A stretch of DNA of 64,000 nt from Inia geoffrensis (GCA_036417435.1 CM070903.1:84623501-84687500); one strand, 5' to 3'; shown: positions 55,101 to 64,000, counted from the stretch's first letter. The notes: generated by a model not told the origin, from the sequence alone. Program-made: numbers and translations.

Positions 55101-58100
55101 GTGGCGCAGGGGTTGAGATTCTGATCTCCCAATGCAGGGGGCCCAGGTTCGATCCCTGGTCGGGGAGCTAGATCCCACATGTATGCTGCAGCTAGGATTT
55201 TGCATTATTCAACCAAGGAGCCTGCCTGCTGCAACTAAGACCTGACGCAGCCAAATAAATAATTAATTAAATATTTAAAAAAAAAAACAAACAGCGACAG
55301 AGGCTAAAGATACTTTAAGGCACTGGAATGCAGTTAGCTTGAGCTAAGAAAAGGAATAGTCTTGGGCTTCCCTGGTGGCTCAGTGGTTGAGAGTCTGCCT
55401 GCCGATGCAGGGGACACGGGTTCGTGCCCTGGTCCAGGAAGGTCCCACGTGCGGCGGAGCGGCTGGGCCCGTGAGCCATGGCCGCTGAGCCTGCCTCCGC
55501 TACGGGAGAGGCCACAACAGTGAGAGGCCCGCATACCAAAAAAAAAAAAAAAAAAACCAAAGGCTTAAATAAACAAGAAAATCGTTCTTTGGAATAGATG
55601 AATGTTAGATCAGTCAAGTAGTAATTACTTAACTGAGATGTGCCCTCCAAGAGTACAACAATGACCTGGTTTCTTCGTATTTTAAAATTCTTATTTCAAT
55701 CAAAACATTACATGCTCATCAGTTGAAAAGTTAAAAAGTGCTAAAAGGCATATAACTAAAAATAGCCATCCTTTGCTCCAACTCCCTGTCTTCATCTGGT
55801 TCCCCAGTAGCATACACTTTTAACCCTCTGGTGTTTTAATATTTATCTCAGCATTTTTTAAAAGAATGTGTATATTGTAGGCCTTGATTCATTTTGATGT
55901 TACACACTGACTTACTTTTAAGGTAGATAAGCAGTGTAAGGCATTTATACCCACTCTTCCCTCTCCTCCAATATTGGTCTCTATCGATCCAAAGAATATC
56001 ATGATGCTATGATTCGATCTCATTTTCTGGAGTTAATAATTTCCTTCTTTTTCATTTGCTTATTTAGTTCTCCTTCAACATCTTACTAAAGTCTTCCCGT
56101 GTCCTTCAAAAACGCTATAAATCACCCTTTATACAGCTCTCCACATGGTCAAACCTCCTAAATAATTTACAGTTCCATTTTTAAAATAAGGGCTATCCTT
56201 GCGGGGACTCTGATATGCTCCAGTTTGGACTGTTGCTTTCTAGGCCTGCTGCAAGGCCTTCATTCGGGGAGCGCCCTTTCACAGTTACCCTGGGAATTCC
56301 CTTTGCCTTCCTCTATTTTTGTCCTCTTTCTTAGTCTACACCTCTTCACTCTGGTGAAACATGTATTTTAGTTGTGTTTTGAGACAAGGTCATAGAAAAT
56401 ACATTTGAAATGTTGTCTGTCAGAAAATATTTCTACCCTCACACTCAGTAAAGATCTGGCCAACTACAGAATTCTAGACTACAAGAATTCCCCCCTAGAA
56501 TTTTGTAAAGCAATATTCTAGCTTCCAGCACTGCTACTGAGAAGCCCAATGATAATGTAATTTCTAAACTTTTCTGTTTATTTTTCTGACGGCTTTTCAG
56601 ATCTTCTCCTTGTCACTGGTGTTCTGATTTCATGAACAAGCTGTGCCTTCGTGTGAGCCACCTTTCACTCACTGTGCTGGACACTGTGCCTCTTGAACCT
56701 GGAAGTTCATGCCCTTCAATCTGGGGATAAGCTGTTTCATTTCTTGGATCATTTCTTTCCCATTATTTTCTGTTTTCTTTCTGGAACTCCGTTTAGTCTC
56801 ATGTTGCCAGGGCTCCCTAATACATCATCAAAGTTTCTTTCTTAGTGTCTGCTTCTTGGTCTATTCCCTGCTTCCACCTTGTGCCCCATAGTTTAGTCTA
56901 AATGCTGTAGCCAGTGACCTGTTAAAAGGAAAAGGCAGCTCGTGTTACTCCTTAGCTGAAGACCCCCCCAATGGGTTCTCCTGAAGTAAAAATCAGTGTT
57001 CTTACAGTGACCTACAAAGGCCCTATGGGATTTGGCCCCCACCACGCTGACTTTATCTCCTAGTCTCTTTCCCTTGCTTACTCTGCTCTAGTCACAATGG
57101 CAATCTTGTTCAAAACAGTTTGTAATGCACACAAAAAATTTAATTGAAAAATTAAAGGTTATACCTCAATTTTAAAAAAAGGATACACACACATACACAA
57201 TGGTCAGTAGAAAACAGTTTGATTCTCTTATGAAAATAATATACAGAAAGTTTCATCAGCAGTATCTCAGGAAACTAGAACTTAAAGCAAGAGACTTCAT
57301 TTAACAATCAGAAAAAAGGAGGGCATTCATTTCTTAAACTAGCAATTCCTTCTATTTCTACAATTTCTACTCCAGTGCTAACCCAGTACCTCTAAACATT
57401 CAGTTAACAGAGAACAAGCACTCCCCATACAAAAACTTGGTCGATTTTAACTGAGAGGTAGAAATGATGGGAAAAATAAACCAGCCTTAATCTTTTGGTC
57501 TCTACCCAAAAAACAAACAAAACATAGGGGCTTGATTTAGACTCATGTATGGAATCTAGTGATAATAATAAGAACAACAAGAATATCCACAATCTTTTTT
57601 TTTAATACCCAAGAGTTGTTAAGATGATTTTATAGACCAAAAAGCTCATGAGCCTGTGCTTTTATTTTAGCAAACTACATGCAGTAACAGTGAAGAATAC
57701 CCACAATCTTTATGCAGAGGTAGTAAGGTATGTGTGTGTATGTACTTATGTTTGTGTGTGTGTGTGTGTGTGTATATACATGTGTGTATGATATATATAT
57801 CATATATATATTAGCGATACTCAGTTTTTTTTCTGTATACCAGTGCCAGTTGGTAAACTATTATTAATCTGCAACAAGGCAATACAGATACTGAGTGTTC
57901 AAAAGTTTTGTAACAGTTTGACTTTGTTGTGATATTTTTATTGTATTTTACAGAAGTATCTGTCTGTACTAGATTATAGTAAAACAAAGTTGACCTTTCA
58001 AGTTTGAGAAGTAATGCTGTATGTTATCAGCCCCTGGCATCTGGGACAGTACAATGTAATCAAACACGTTAATATTTGTGGCAAAAGATGAATATTCATA

Positions 58101-61100
58101 TTAAGTAGTATAAACAGCCTGTCAATGGAGGTCAGATTTCACCCTAAAATTCATTATGGGGAAAAACAACAATAAACAAACCTTTGGTTTTCACAGCTTT
58201 TTGGATTTCAGAATTGCAGATAAGGGAATGTGGACTAACAACAATGATGACACTAAAAATGATAACAGCAGCAATTATTTATATAATGGCAAGTACATGT
58301 CAGACGGTATCCTAAGCATTTTTATATTAACTCATTTAATCGTCTCAACTTTATGAGGTAGGTATTAGGCAATCTGGCTCCAGGATTTGTGCTCTATGTT
58401 ACCCAAAGAAGCAAAAGGCACACTCTTCCTGCGCCATTCAGGGTGGGCACAGAGAAAGGATACATCTTACCAAAGCTCAAGCATGTCATTCTAACACCAC
58501 CCAATATAATAACTACTGTTAAAAATCATATCTTGGGGCTTCCCTGGTGGCACAGTGGTTGAGAATCCGCCTGCCAATGAAGGGGACATGGGTTCAAGGC
58601 CTGGTCCAGAAGGATCCCACATGCCGCGGAGCAACTAAGCCCGTGCACCACAACTACTGAGCCTGCGTGCCACAACTACAGAAGCCCTCGCATCTAGAGC
58701 CTATGCTCCGCAACAAGAGAAGCCACCGCAATGAGAAGCCCGCGCACCACAACGAAGAGTAGCCCCCGCTCACCGCAACTAGAGAAAGCCCGCGCACAGC
58801 AACGAAGACCCAACACAGCCAAAAATAAATAAATAAATTTATTTTTAAAAAAATCATGTCTTGGAGTCAACAATGCTGATTTAATTTTATATACTTTGTT
58901 TATGAAAGCAAAAAGCGATGTATGATGTCTTACCATGAGTTCCATGCAAAACTGCTGATAAATACCCAGAAGAGTTCCAGATGGCTAATGTTTTATTATA
59001 TCAGTTATTCAATCCATAAAAACATTTCAGACTTGAAAGTTTACACCTAGATTTTAAATAAGAGTAATTCATCTAAAAGGCAGCTATGTGGAAAATGCTG
59101 CTGAATTAATGATTTTTAACAATTTATTATTAAAAACTGTTATTATGTAAGACCTTCCACAAATACTCTAGCCCAAAGAAGGGAGCAAGAAATAATATTA
59201 TGGTACAACTGACCTGATACTGTGGCCTTTCCAGAGATGGGGTTTGGTGTGGACACCAGGGACGTAGCACTGATGACAGAGGAGGCAGCAGCCTTGCAGG
59301 GTCCCATGGTGGCTGGGCTCACACACACTTGCTGCTGCCCAGAAGTTTTCATTACAGAAGTCATAGTAGACGATGAACTGGGAGCTGTTCCTTCTGACTG
59401 CTAACCCACAGGACCAGAAATAATAGATATTAAGAAGAAAGTACTATAACTTAGAACAGTGACTGCCATGTAGCATACCCAATAAATATTAGCTATTAGC
59501 GGGCTTCCCTGGTGGCGCAGTGGTTGAGAGTCTGCCTGCTGATGCAGGGGACACGGGTTCGTGCCCCAGTCCGGGAGGATCCCACATGCCATGGAGCGGC
59601 TGGGCCTGTGAGTCATGGCCACTGAGCCTGCGCGTCCGGAGCCTGTGCTCCGCAATGGGAGAGGCCACAACAGTGAGAGGCCCGCGTACCGCAAAAAAAA
59701 AAAAAAAAATTAGCTATTAGCTACCTATTCAATGTCATGCCATTTGAAAAGACTGCTTCTCTAGTTTGGTGGTCCTTACACTTTCAGATTTCACGGACCA
59801 GGAAATTTTTAAAATTTTAAAGCAAGGAGGTATCATAGGATTACCACATTAAAAAAATTCACCACTTATTATATCACTTTATTAAAGGATATTTCAACAC
59901 TCCCCCCGCATAAGAGGACATAATCTCAGAATGTAAAACTGGAATAATATGAGCTTTATTAAAAACTCACTATAGGGCTTCCCTGGTGGCGCAGTGGTTA
60001 AGAATCCGCCTGCCAATACAGGGGACATGGGTTCAAGCCCTGGTCCGAGAAGATCCCACATGTCGTGGAGCAACTAAGCCCATGCGCCACAACTAATGAG
60101 CCTGTGCTCTAGAGCCCATGGAACCACAACTACTGGCCTGCATGCTGCAATTACTGAAGCCCAGTTGCCTAGAGCCCGTGCTCTGCAACAAGAGAAGCCA
60201 CTGCAATGAGAAGTCCGTGAACCGCAACGAAGAGTAGCCCCCGCTCACCACAACTAGAGAAAGCCCGAGAGCAGCAACGAAGACACAACGCAGCCAAAAA
60301 TAAATAAAATAAAATGGTGGATTCTATGGTATGTGAATTATATTTGAATTTTTTAAAAAGTAATATGGCCCAGTAGTGTGCCTGATGAATATCTTACACT
60401 TTTACTGCTTTTATGCTTCATTATGGTTTTCCACTATCATGCTACTTCTCACCTGTTGCGCAGGACCATTTGCTGAGAGGGCTACAGCTGGGGAACTGGC
60501 AGTTGTAATAACTCCTCCTGCTACCCTCAGCATTGTGGTTCCAGGCTTTGAGAGTTGTGAGGTGGCTGGCACAGACTTCAGTGTGCTATCAGATATTTTC
60601 ATTAGAGATGCCTGTGCCCCCGGGGCCGCCTGCAGAAATAAAATGGATTGGAGTAATAAGTTACCCTGGTTAATAGGCACAATTTAATCCTTACCTACAT
60701 ACACCCCCCAAATAGTGCATCCCCAAGAAAGTCTTGCTAATTAAAACTATATGAAGGGGACTTCCCCAGTGGAACAGTGGTTAAGAATCTGCCTGCTAAT
60801 GCAGGGGACACGGGTTTGAGCGCTGGTCCGGGAAGATCCCACATGCCGCGGAGCAACTAAGCCCGTGCACCACAACTACCAAGCCTACGTGCTGCAACTA
60901 CTGAAGCCCGCACACCTAGAGCCTGTGCTCTGCAACGAGAAGCCACTGCAATGAGAAGCCCGTGCACCGCAACAAAGAGTAGCCCCCGCCTGCTGCAACT
61001 AGAGAAAGCCCGCACACAGCAACAAAGACCCAACACAGCCAAAAATAAAGAAAAATAAAATAAAGAATAATCAATACACACATGGGTAAACCTCAGAAAC

Positions 61101-63404
61101 ATTCTGTTCAACTCTAGAAGCTAACATAAAAGACTATATACTATATAATTTTGGTGATATGAAGTTCAAGAACAGACAAAAGCTAATCTATGGGGCTTCC
61201 CTGGTGGCACGGTGGTTGAGAATCTGCCTGCCAATGCAGGGGACACGGGTTTGATCCCTGGTCTGGAAAGATCCCACATACTGCGGAGCAACTAAGCCTG
61301 TGCGCCACAACTACTGAGGCTGTGTGCTGCAACTACTGAAGCCCAGCACCTAGAGCCCGTGCTCCACAACAAGAGAAGCCACCGCAATAAGAAGCCTGCG
61401 CACCACAACGAAGAGTAGCCCCTGCTCACCACAACTAGAGAAAGCCTGCGTGCAGCCACAAAGACCCAACTCAGCCAAAAATAAATAAATAAATAATTTT
61501 TTAAAACATCTAATCTATGGTGACAGAAAAATGGTGGTAGAAAAAAACTGGAAAGAGAAATGAGGGTATGTTTTAGAGTAATGGAAATGCTCTATATCAT
61601 GACTGGGATAGTGCTTGCAAGAGCATACCCATTTGTCCAAATTCCCTGAGCAGTATATTTGTGATCTGTGCATTATTCTATGTAAATTATACCTTAATAA
61701 AAGGCAACAGCAAACACCTTAGCTGTGGCAGAACAGAAAGAAAGTCACTGCACTGGCTGCAACATGAGCGGATTAGAAGAAATTAGCTAAGATTTTAAAG
61801 AACTGCCTAAAGAATTCTGGGGCCTCATACCTGTTTAAAACAGCAAAGAGCATCTGACCAAAGGGAATTTAGTACTCAAGGAAACCAAATGCTGGTAATT
61901 TGAAAAGATCAACAAAACTGATAAGCCTCCTAGCTAGACTGATCAAGAAAAAAAGAGAAGATACATAATTAACAAAGTCAAGAATGAAAAAGGGGACATT
62001 ACCAAAGATTCTACAGACATTAAAGGATAAGGGAAAATTACGAACAAGTTTGTTCCAAGAAATTCGACTACTTAGATGTAATAAAATAAAATTCCTTTAA
62101 AGATATAAACTACCAAACCTCCTTAAGACAAAATAATGTGAATAGTCAGTCTTATCAATATATCTATTAAATAAATTGTAGTTAAAAACCTTCCCAATTA
62201 GGAAAACTGCAAGCCATTACGGCTTCACTGGTGTATTCGGAACGGTTAAGGAAGAAATAATACCAAGTTGACATAAACTCTTCCCCAAAAAGTGAAGAGG
62301 AGGGAGAAGTTTCCCACTCATTTTATGAGGCCAGCATTACTCTGATACCAAAACCAGACAGTGGGCTTCCCTGGTGGCGCAGTGGTTGAGAGTCTGCCTG
62401 CCGATGCAGGGGACGCGGGTTCGTGCCCCGGTCTGGGAAGATCCCACATGCCGCGGAGCGGCTGGGCCCGTGAGCCATGGCCGCTGAGCCTGCGCTCCGC
62501 AATGGGAGAGGCCACAACAGTGAGAGGCCCGCGTACCGAAAAAAAAAAAAAAAAAAACAAAACATCAGACAGAAATTACAATGAAAACTACTGACCAATA
62601 CCCCTTGCAAAAATTCAAACTCAATCCAACAATACATTAAAAGAGGATAACATATCACAACCAAGTAGGGTTTATTCTAGGAACGCAGGGTTGGTTTAAC
62701 ATTTGAACAATGAATGTAATTCACCTTATTAACAAACTAAAAAAGAAAAACCATAGGATCCTCTCAATAGACACAGTAAAAGCATCTGACAAAAATCCAA
62801 TATCATTTCATGCTTTGAGAACTGCTGATCTACATTCAGTCATAAAAAGTGCATTATTTGTCGATATCCACACTGTCTATATCCTTCTACGCTTTGTTTC
62901 ATTTGGTAAGTTTTTGAGATTTAGCTATAAATGATTATGATATCCCTCGCCCAGTTAAAATTCCCTGTCATTATTCTTCCATCTATGCTAGAGACGTTGT
63001 ACAAACATACACCAAACTCCCTATAGCATTTACTTACAATACGGATATCATGGCTGAAATCACCTATAACACTATTCAGAATCTCCTATATGAAGTCCCT
63101 CCAGAGAAATTTTAGAATGAAGTGTCTAGAAAATCTTTGTTTCTTCTAAGAAAATATTGTGTGGTTATTTTTTTCCTCTCACAAATAGTGTGAATTTTAT
63201 AACTGATCATTGTTCTCATTTTGCTTTGGCAAATTTTATTAAATATACAGGACATTACTGTTTGCATATCTAAACAACTCTCTGGTCTTATCTTCTCATT
63301 CTACTTATATTTTCCCAAATCTTATGATTTTATTCTTATTTTTCTATACTATTTTATTGCTTATTTTCTTAGGTAACGATAATTTGTGGAAAGAGACAAG
63401 CTGT

Positions 63405-63444
<40 letters not shown>

Positions 63445-63607
63445 TTACCTGGGTAAACAAAGTGGTTTTTTGTCCAGAGATGACTTTTAACGTTTGCTGT
63501 CCTTGTGCAGAGGATGTGCTGACTCCCAGTGTTCCTTGCACCACTGACCCCGTAGTCAGCTGTTTTCCAGATGTCTGGGGTGATGGCTGGCCAACTAAAA
63601 ATGTGCC
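40050..63607 (-). CDS. YEATS2: YEATS2, ATAC complex subunit; last 13 coding exons (gene span within window)
   Basis: Thirteen minus-strand exons join in perfect phase to 563 residues that I recognise as the C-terminal 40% of YEATS2 (human about 1422 residues). YEATS2 is a nuclear scaffold of the ATAC (GCN5/PCAF) histone acetyltransferase complex; its N-terminal YEATS domain, which reads H3K27 acylation, lies outside the window. Visible here are a Ser/Thr/Ala-rich linker (exons 63607-53335), two VKTE motifs, the conserved block KIDHLETIQQLLTAVVKKIP, the WQRAMTMRKVLQEILEKNPR and HWCRCHGYTPPDPESL block, an acidic segment (ENEEEVDI), and the C-terminal histone-fold region (about the last 85 residues) known to pair with NC2-beta/DR1. 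No stop or frameshift interrupts it. Compared with remembered human sequence, changes are conservative and confined mainly to the linker. Confidence 0.97.
41060..41220. repeat. MIR relic
   Basis: GTTCTATCATGTATTTGCTG and TAGGTAATATATATGCAGTG, in the first YEATS2 intron from the 3' end. Confidence 0.5.
41537..41610 (-). CDS. YEATS2: YEATS2 coding exon, histone-fold region
   Basis: The acceptor is GTTGTAG and the donor CAG|GTACCG. It encodes ATEQLVSDILRQALAVGYQA and then ASHN (24 codons + 2). Confidence 0.95.
42339..42413 (-). CDS. YEATS2: YEATS2 coding exon, start of histone-fold region
   Basis: The acceptor is TCTTCCAG and the donor AAG|GTGGGT. It has 25 whole codons: IGITLQPVALHRNVYASVVE and then DMILK. 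Confidence 0.95.
43298..43524 (-). CDS. YEATS2: YEATS2 coding exon
   Basis: The acceptor is CATTTAG and the donor AAG|GTAGGG. It encodes CPSSFSSADNLCRKLEDLQQ, the acidic ENEEEVDILNLSEP, INIKKEQDEKQEE and PPTPGSEFIGDVTQK (2 + 75 codons). Confidence 0.96.
45166..45367 (-). CDS. YEATS2: YEATS2 coding exon
   Basis: The acceptor is TTTTAAG and the donor CAG|GTAAGC. It encodes WQRAMTMRKVLQEILEKNPR, FHHLTPLKTKHIAHWCRCHG and then YTPPDPESL to QIDSEP (67 codons + 1). It contains the H-W-C-R-C-H cluster. Confidence 0.96.
45901..46186 (+). mobile_element. CHR-class SINE, type B-like
   Basis: It starts GGACTTCCCTGGTGGTCCAG and ends GACCCGGCACAGCCAAAAAA. An internal duplication of the CCACAACTAGAGAGA unit is visible. 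Confidence 0.88.
46320..46399 (-). CDS. YEATS2: YEATS2 coding exon
   Basis: The acceptor is ATTCTAG and the donor GAG|GTAATC. It encodes EDASCFSAKSVEQYYGWNIG and then KRRAAE (2 + 26 codons). Confidence 0.95.
46630..46805. repeat. MIR relic
   Basis: CAGTTTTCTTAACTGTAAAATGAG-type core at 46738-46760, with MIR-like flanks. Confidence 0.55.
47480..47553 (-). CDS. YEATS2: YEATS2 coding exon
   Basis: The acceptor is TTCTCAG and the donor A|GTAAGA. It encodes IDHLETIQQLLTAVVKKIPL and then ITAK (1 + 24 codons + 1), a highly conserved predicted helical segment. Confidence 0.95.
48067..48283 (+). mobile_element. CHR-class SINE, type A
   Basis: A complete short form; GAAGCACTGA is repeated on both sides. 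Confidence 0.9.
48715..48817 (-). CDS. YEATS2: YEATS2 coding exon with two VKTE motifs
   Basis: The acceptor is CTTGTAG and the donor AA|GTAATT. It encodes (V)KTEPETPVPSCPSQDGHTAV and then KTEESSELGNYVI (2 + 33 codons + 2). The two V-K-T-E copies match the SUMO-site consensus. Confidence 0.94.
49089..49145. repeat. Compound microsatellite (CT)n(AC)n
   Basis: About 9 CT units followed by about 16 AC units with single interruptions. Confidence 0.95.
49605..51400 (-). mobile_element. Old L1M relic with nested L1 3' fragment
   Basis: Minus-strand L1M 3' region (AATTATATCCATTTGTAGTC and similar). A younger L1 3' piece (about 50755-50915, containing TTGTACAATACATCCTTTGA) interrupts it, as does a local 40-bp duplication at 49914-49993. 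Confidence 0.7.
51478..51594 (-). mobile_element. CHR-class SINE, type C
   Basis: Minus-strand short form with target-site duplication GCAAGTATASTCACTTTA on both sides. Confidence 0.87.
51660..52115 (+). mobile_element. Old L1M 3' end
   Basis: L1M-like: CACTAACAGGAGAAAGGATA, AATGTGGAATACTACTCACC and CAGTGGTTGCCTATACGGGA. Non-coding. Confidence 0.75.
52430..52700. repeat. MIR relic
   Basis: CAGTTTCCTCAATTGCAAAA at 52580 and GCTAGCATAGTGCCTAGTAC. Confidence 0.65.
52790..53200 (+). repeat. L2-like relic
   Basis: TTATAAGTTCTTGGAGGGCA near 53149 and upstream CCTACCTACAGCTCC-type text resemble an L2 3' end. Confidence 0.5.
53335..53433 (-). CDS. YEATS2: YEATS2 coding exon
   Basis: The acceptor is CTGTTAG and the donor AAAG|GTATGT. 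It encodes VQSFPTNKSPAILPVAAPTP through SSAPATVTK (2 + 32 codons + 1), a Pro/Ala-rich linker. Confidence 0.94.
53925..54053 (-). CDS. YEATS2: YEATS2 coding exon
   Basis: The acceptor is ATTTTAG and the donor AAAG|GTGAGT. It encodes LLKIHSSQSNPQQAVLTIPS through QTILMPVNK (2 + 42 codons + 1). Confidence 0.95.
54553..54764 (-). mobile_element. CHR-class SINE, type A
   Basis: Minus-strand copy with CAGAGTCC target-site duplication at 54545-54552 and 54765-54772. It lies in sense orientation to YEATS2. Confidence 0.9.
55091..55289 (+). mobile_element. CHR-class SINE, diverged
   Basis: It has a tRNA-like head, a diverged body and an AATAAATAATTAAT tail, with CGACAGA repeated on both sides. Confidence 0.82.
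55364..55556 (+). mobile_element. CHR-class SINE, type A with internal deletion
   Basis: A type A copy missing the segment between the two GAGCCTG repeats (it reads CTGAGCCTGCCTCCGC). Confidence 0.9.
57725..57815. repeat. Compound TG/TA microsatellite
   Basis: A TG-rich run (about 57752-57772) passes into an alternating AT stretch containing the palindrome GATATATATATC. Confidence 0.9.
58536..58848 (+). mobile_element. CHR-class SINE, type B
   Basis: The long form, with target-site duplication AAAAATCATRTCTTGG on both sides. Confidence 0.9.
59214..59397 (-). CDS. YEATS2: YEATS2 coding exon with NAGNAG acceptor
   Basis: The exon encodes SEGTAPSSSSTMTSVMKTSG through NPISGKATVS plus one base (61 codons + 1). 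The intron ends GGTTAGCAG: using the distal AG gives AQQ|SEG as in human, and using the proximal one would add one Gln (boundary at 59400). Confidence 0.93.
59501..59709 (+). mobile_element. CHR-class SINE, type A
   Basis: Target-site duplication ATTAGCTATTAGC on both sides. It lies about 100 bp upstream (in transcript sense) of the YEATS2 exon at 59214-59397. Confidence 0.92.
59975..60314 (+). mobile_element. CHR-class SINE, type B
   Basis: The long form, lying 139 bp from the donor side of the YEATS2 exon at 60453-60629. Confidence 0.9.
60453..60629 (-). CDS. YEATS2: YEATS2 coding exon
   Basis: This exon has 59 whole codons from AAPGAQASLMKISDSTLKSV to SANGPAQQ. The acceptor is TTCTGCAG and the donor CAG|GTGAGA. 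It is phase 0 at both ends and is flanked within about 150 bp on each side by same-orientation SINEs. Confidence 0.95.
60756..61060 (+). mobile_element. CHR-class SINE, type B
   Basis: The long form, 127 bp from the acceptor side of the YEATS2 exon at 60453-60629. Confidence 0.9.
61060..61720 (+). mobile_element. Old L1M 3' end, split by a SINE
   Basis: L1M 3' text (CTCAGAAACATTCTGTTCAA before, ATTCTATGTAAATTATACCT after), interrupted by the SINE at 61192-61500. Confidence 0.7.
61192..61500 (+). mobile_element. CHR-class SINE, type B
   Basis: The long form inserted in an L1M 3' end, with CTAATCTATGG repeated on both sides. Confidence 0.9.
61850..62815 (+). mobile_element. Old L1 ORF2 fragment, split by a SINE
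   Basis: L1 ORF2 text (CTAGCTAGACTGATCAAGAA, AGGCCAGCATTACTCTGATA, GTTGGTTTAACATTTGAACA). Frame lost in many places; a type A SINE sits at 62363-62558. Confidence 0.8.
62363..62558 (+). mobile_element. CHR-class SINE, type A with internal deletion
   Basis: Inserted in an L1 ORF2 relic with CAGACAG on both sides. It lacks the segment between the GAGCCTG repeats, as in the copy at 55364. Confidence 0.9.
63407..63442. repeat. (GT)18 microsatellite next to YEATS2 splice donor
   Basis: 36 nt of perfect GT on the plus strand, i.e. (AC)18 in YEATS2 RNA, starting 6 nt after the GT of the donor. Confidence 0.97.
63449..63607 (-). CDS. YEATS2: YEATS2 coding exon (first in window)
   Basis: This exon has 53 whole codons from GTFLVGQPSPQTSGKQLTTG to KTTLFTQ, phase 0 at both ends. 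The donor is CAG|GTAAAT and is followed immediately by (AC)18 in the transcript. Skipping the exon would keep the reading frame. Confidence 0.95.
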
Positions 63608-64000
63608 CTAAATTACAAACAAATAAAGACCTGATCAGTAATTTGTTAAGTTCAAATGACTTGCTCTGATTCTTTAAATCACAAGGTCCCATATTATAAG
63701 CGACAATGCTACCCAATTCTACAACTCATCAAAATGATTAAAAAGAATAGCTCTGCTCTCAGTGTCACTACCAACAGTTATCCCCACTTCTCAAACTTTG
63801 CACTGGAGTTACAGAGCAGGCTGTTGGAAGCTCAAGTTTTACAATCTAGTCCCCTCATAGCTGGATTTAATCCTTCAGACTGATAACTATCCACTCTCAC
63901 TAAGAACATCTAGAACCAAAATTCCATTCCCTTCCTTAGAGAGGAGCCAAGACCAGCGACGAGGGGAAAGAAAGGAGGCAGAAGCCTGTTCCTAATCTTG

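Larger units (their letters stand above)
54054..59213 (-). other. YEATS2: YEATS2 5.2 kb intron
   Basis: It contains four SINEs (54553, 55091, 55364, 58536), an old L1M/HAL1-like relic at about 56380-56880, a TG/TA microsatellite at 57725-57815 and a MIR relic at about 58250-58370. I see nothing recognisable in 57000-57700 and 57850-58240. Confidence 0.75.
60630..63448 (-). other. YEATS2: YEATS2 2.8 kb intron
   Basis: It contains SINEs at 60756, 61192 and 62363, an L1M 3' end, a second plus-strand L1 ORF2 relic, and (GT)18 at 63407-63442 directly against the donor of the 63449-63607 exon. Confidence 0.8.

Noticed and set aside
57725..57815. Alternating TG/TA stretch as a specific regulatory element
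   Set aside because: Explained as an ordinary compound microsatellite far from any exon.
40159..63448. YEATS2 TTTTA/TTTCA pentanucleotide expansion known from human familial myoclonic epilepsy
   Set aside because: That repeat lies in intron 1 in human, outside this window; I saw no such tract in the introns present.

Overview
This is mammalian nuclear DNA, almost certainly from a toothed whale (probably a dolphin-type cetacean). At least 25 tRNA-derived SINEs of the CHR class, whose heads begin GGGCTTCCCTGGTGGCGCAG, lie throughout the window in three length classes, together with artiodactyl/cetacean-type L1 copies. All recognisable genes have GT-AG introns. I see no bacterial, phage, CRISPR or selfish-operon content and no novel multi-gene system.

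Three protein-coding genes are present in the order PARL(+) - MAP6D1(+) - YEATS2(-), the known mammalian 3q27-type neighbourhood. (1) 5352-24991, plus strand: the last six coding exons of PARL, the mitochondrial inner-membrane rhomboid protease, with Ser277 and His335 of the catalytic dyad intact and an AATAAA at 25177. The 5' part of the gene lies before the window. (2) 28694-34803, plus strand: all three coding exons of MAP6D1, starting in a TATA-less CpG island at about 28.1-29.35 kb. (3) 63607 down to 40050, minus strand: the last 13 coding exons of YEATS2 (563 residues, about 40% of the protein), a subunit of the ATAC histone acetyltransferase complex, including its C-terminal histone-fold region. 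The YEATS domain itself lies beyond the right edge. MAP6D1 and YEATS2 converge tail-to-tail across about 3.5 kb.

The rest is intronic and intergenic DNA filled with repeats. 1-25 kb (PARL introns) has 12 SINEs, a 3.4 kb 5'-truncated L1 (9.44-12.8 kb), an older L1-like block (13.0-15.1 kb), MIR and L2 relics, and an inverted duplication (15.4-16.1 kb against 17.9-18.55 kb) that was later split by an L1 and two SINEs. 25-40 kb is GC-richer and repeat-poor, with one SINE and an isolated 31-nt poly(T). 40-64 kb (YEATS2 introns) has 12 SINEs, ten of them antisense to YEATS2, six packed into 58.5-62.6 kb, plus L1M fragments and microsatellites.

The most interesting small-scale signals are a perfect 19-bp inverted repeat with a 21-nt loop in a PARL intron; a (CA)18 tract starting 6 nt inside a YEATS2 intron, next to a frame-neutral exon; a TAGCAG tandem (NAGNAG) acceptor in YEATS2; a frame-neutral YEATS2 exon bracketed by two same-orientation SINEs; and a consistent B-box change separating the SINE classes. 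Comparisons with human proteins are from memory; exon boundaries were placed by reading frame and splice consensus and agree in phase throughout.
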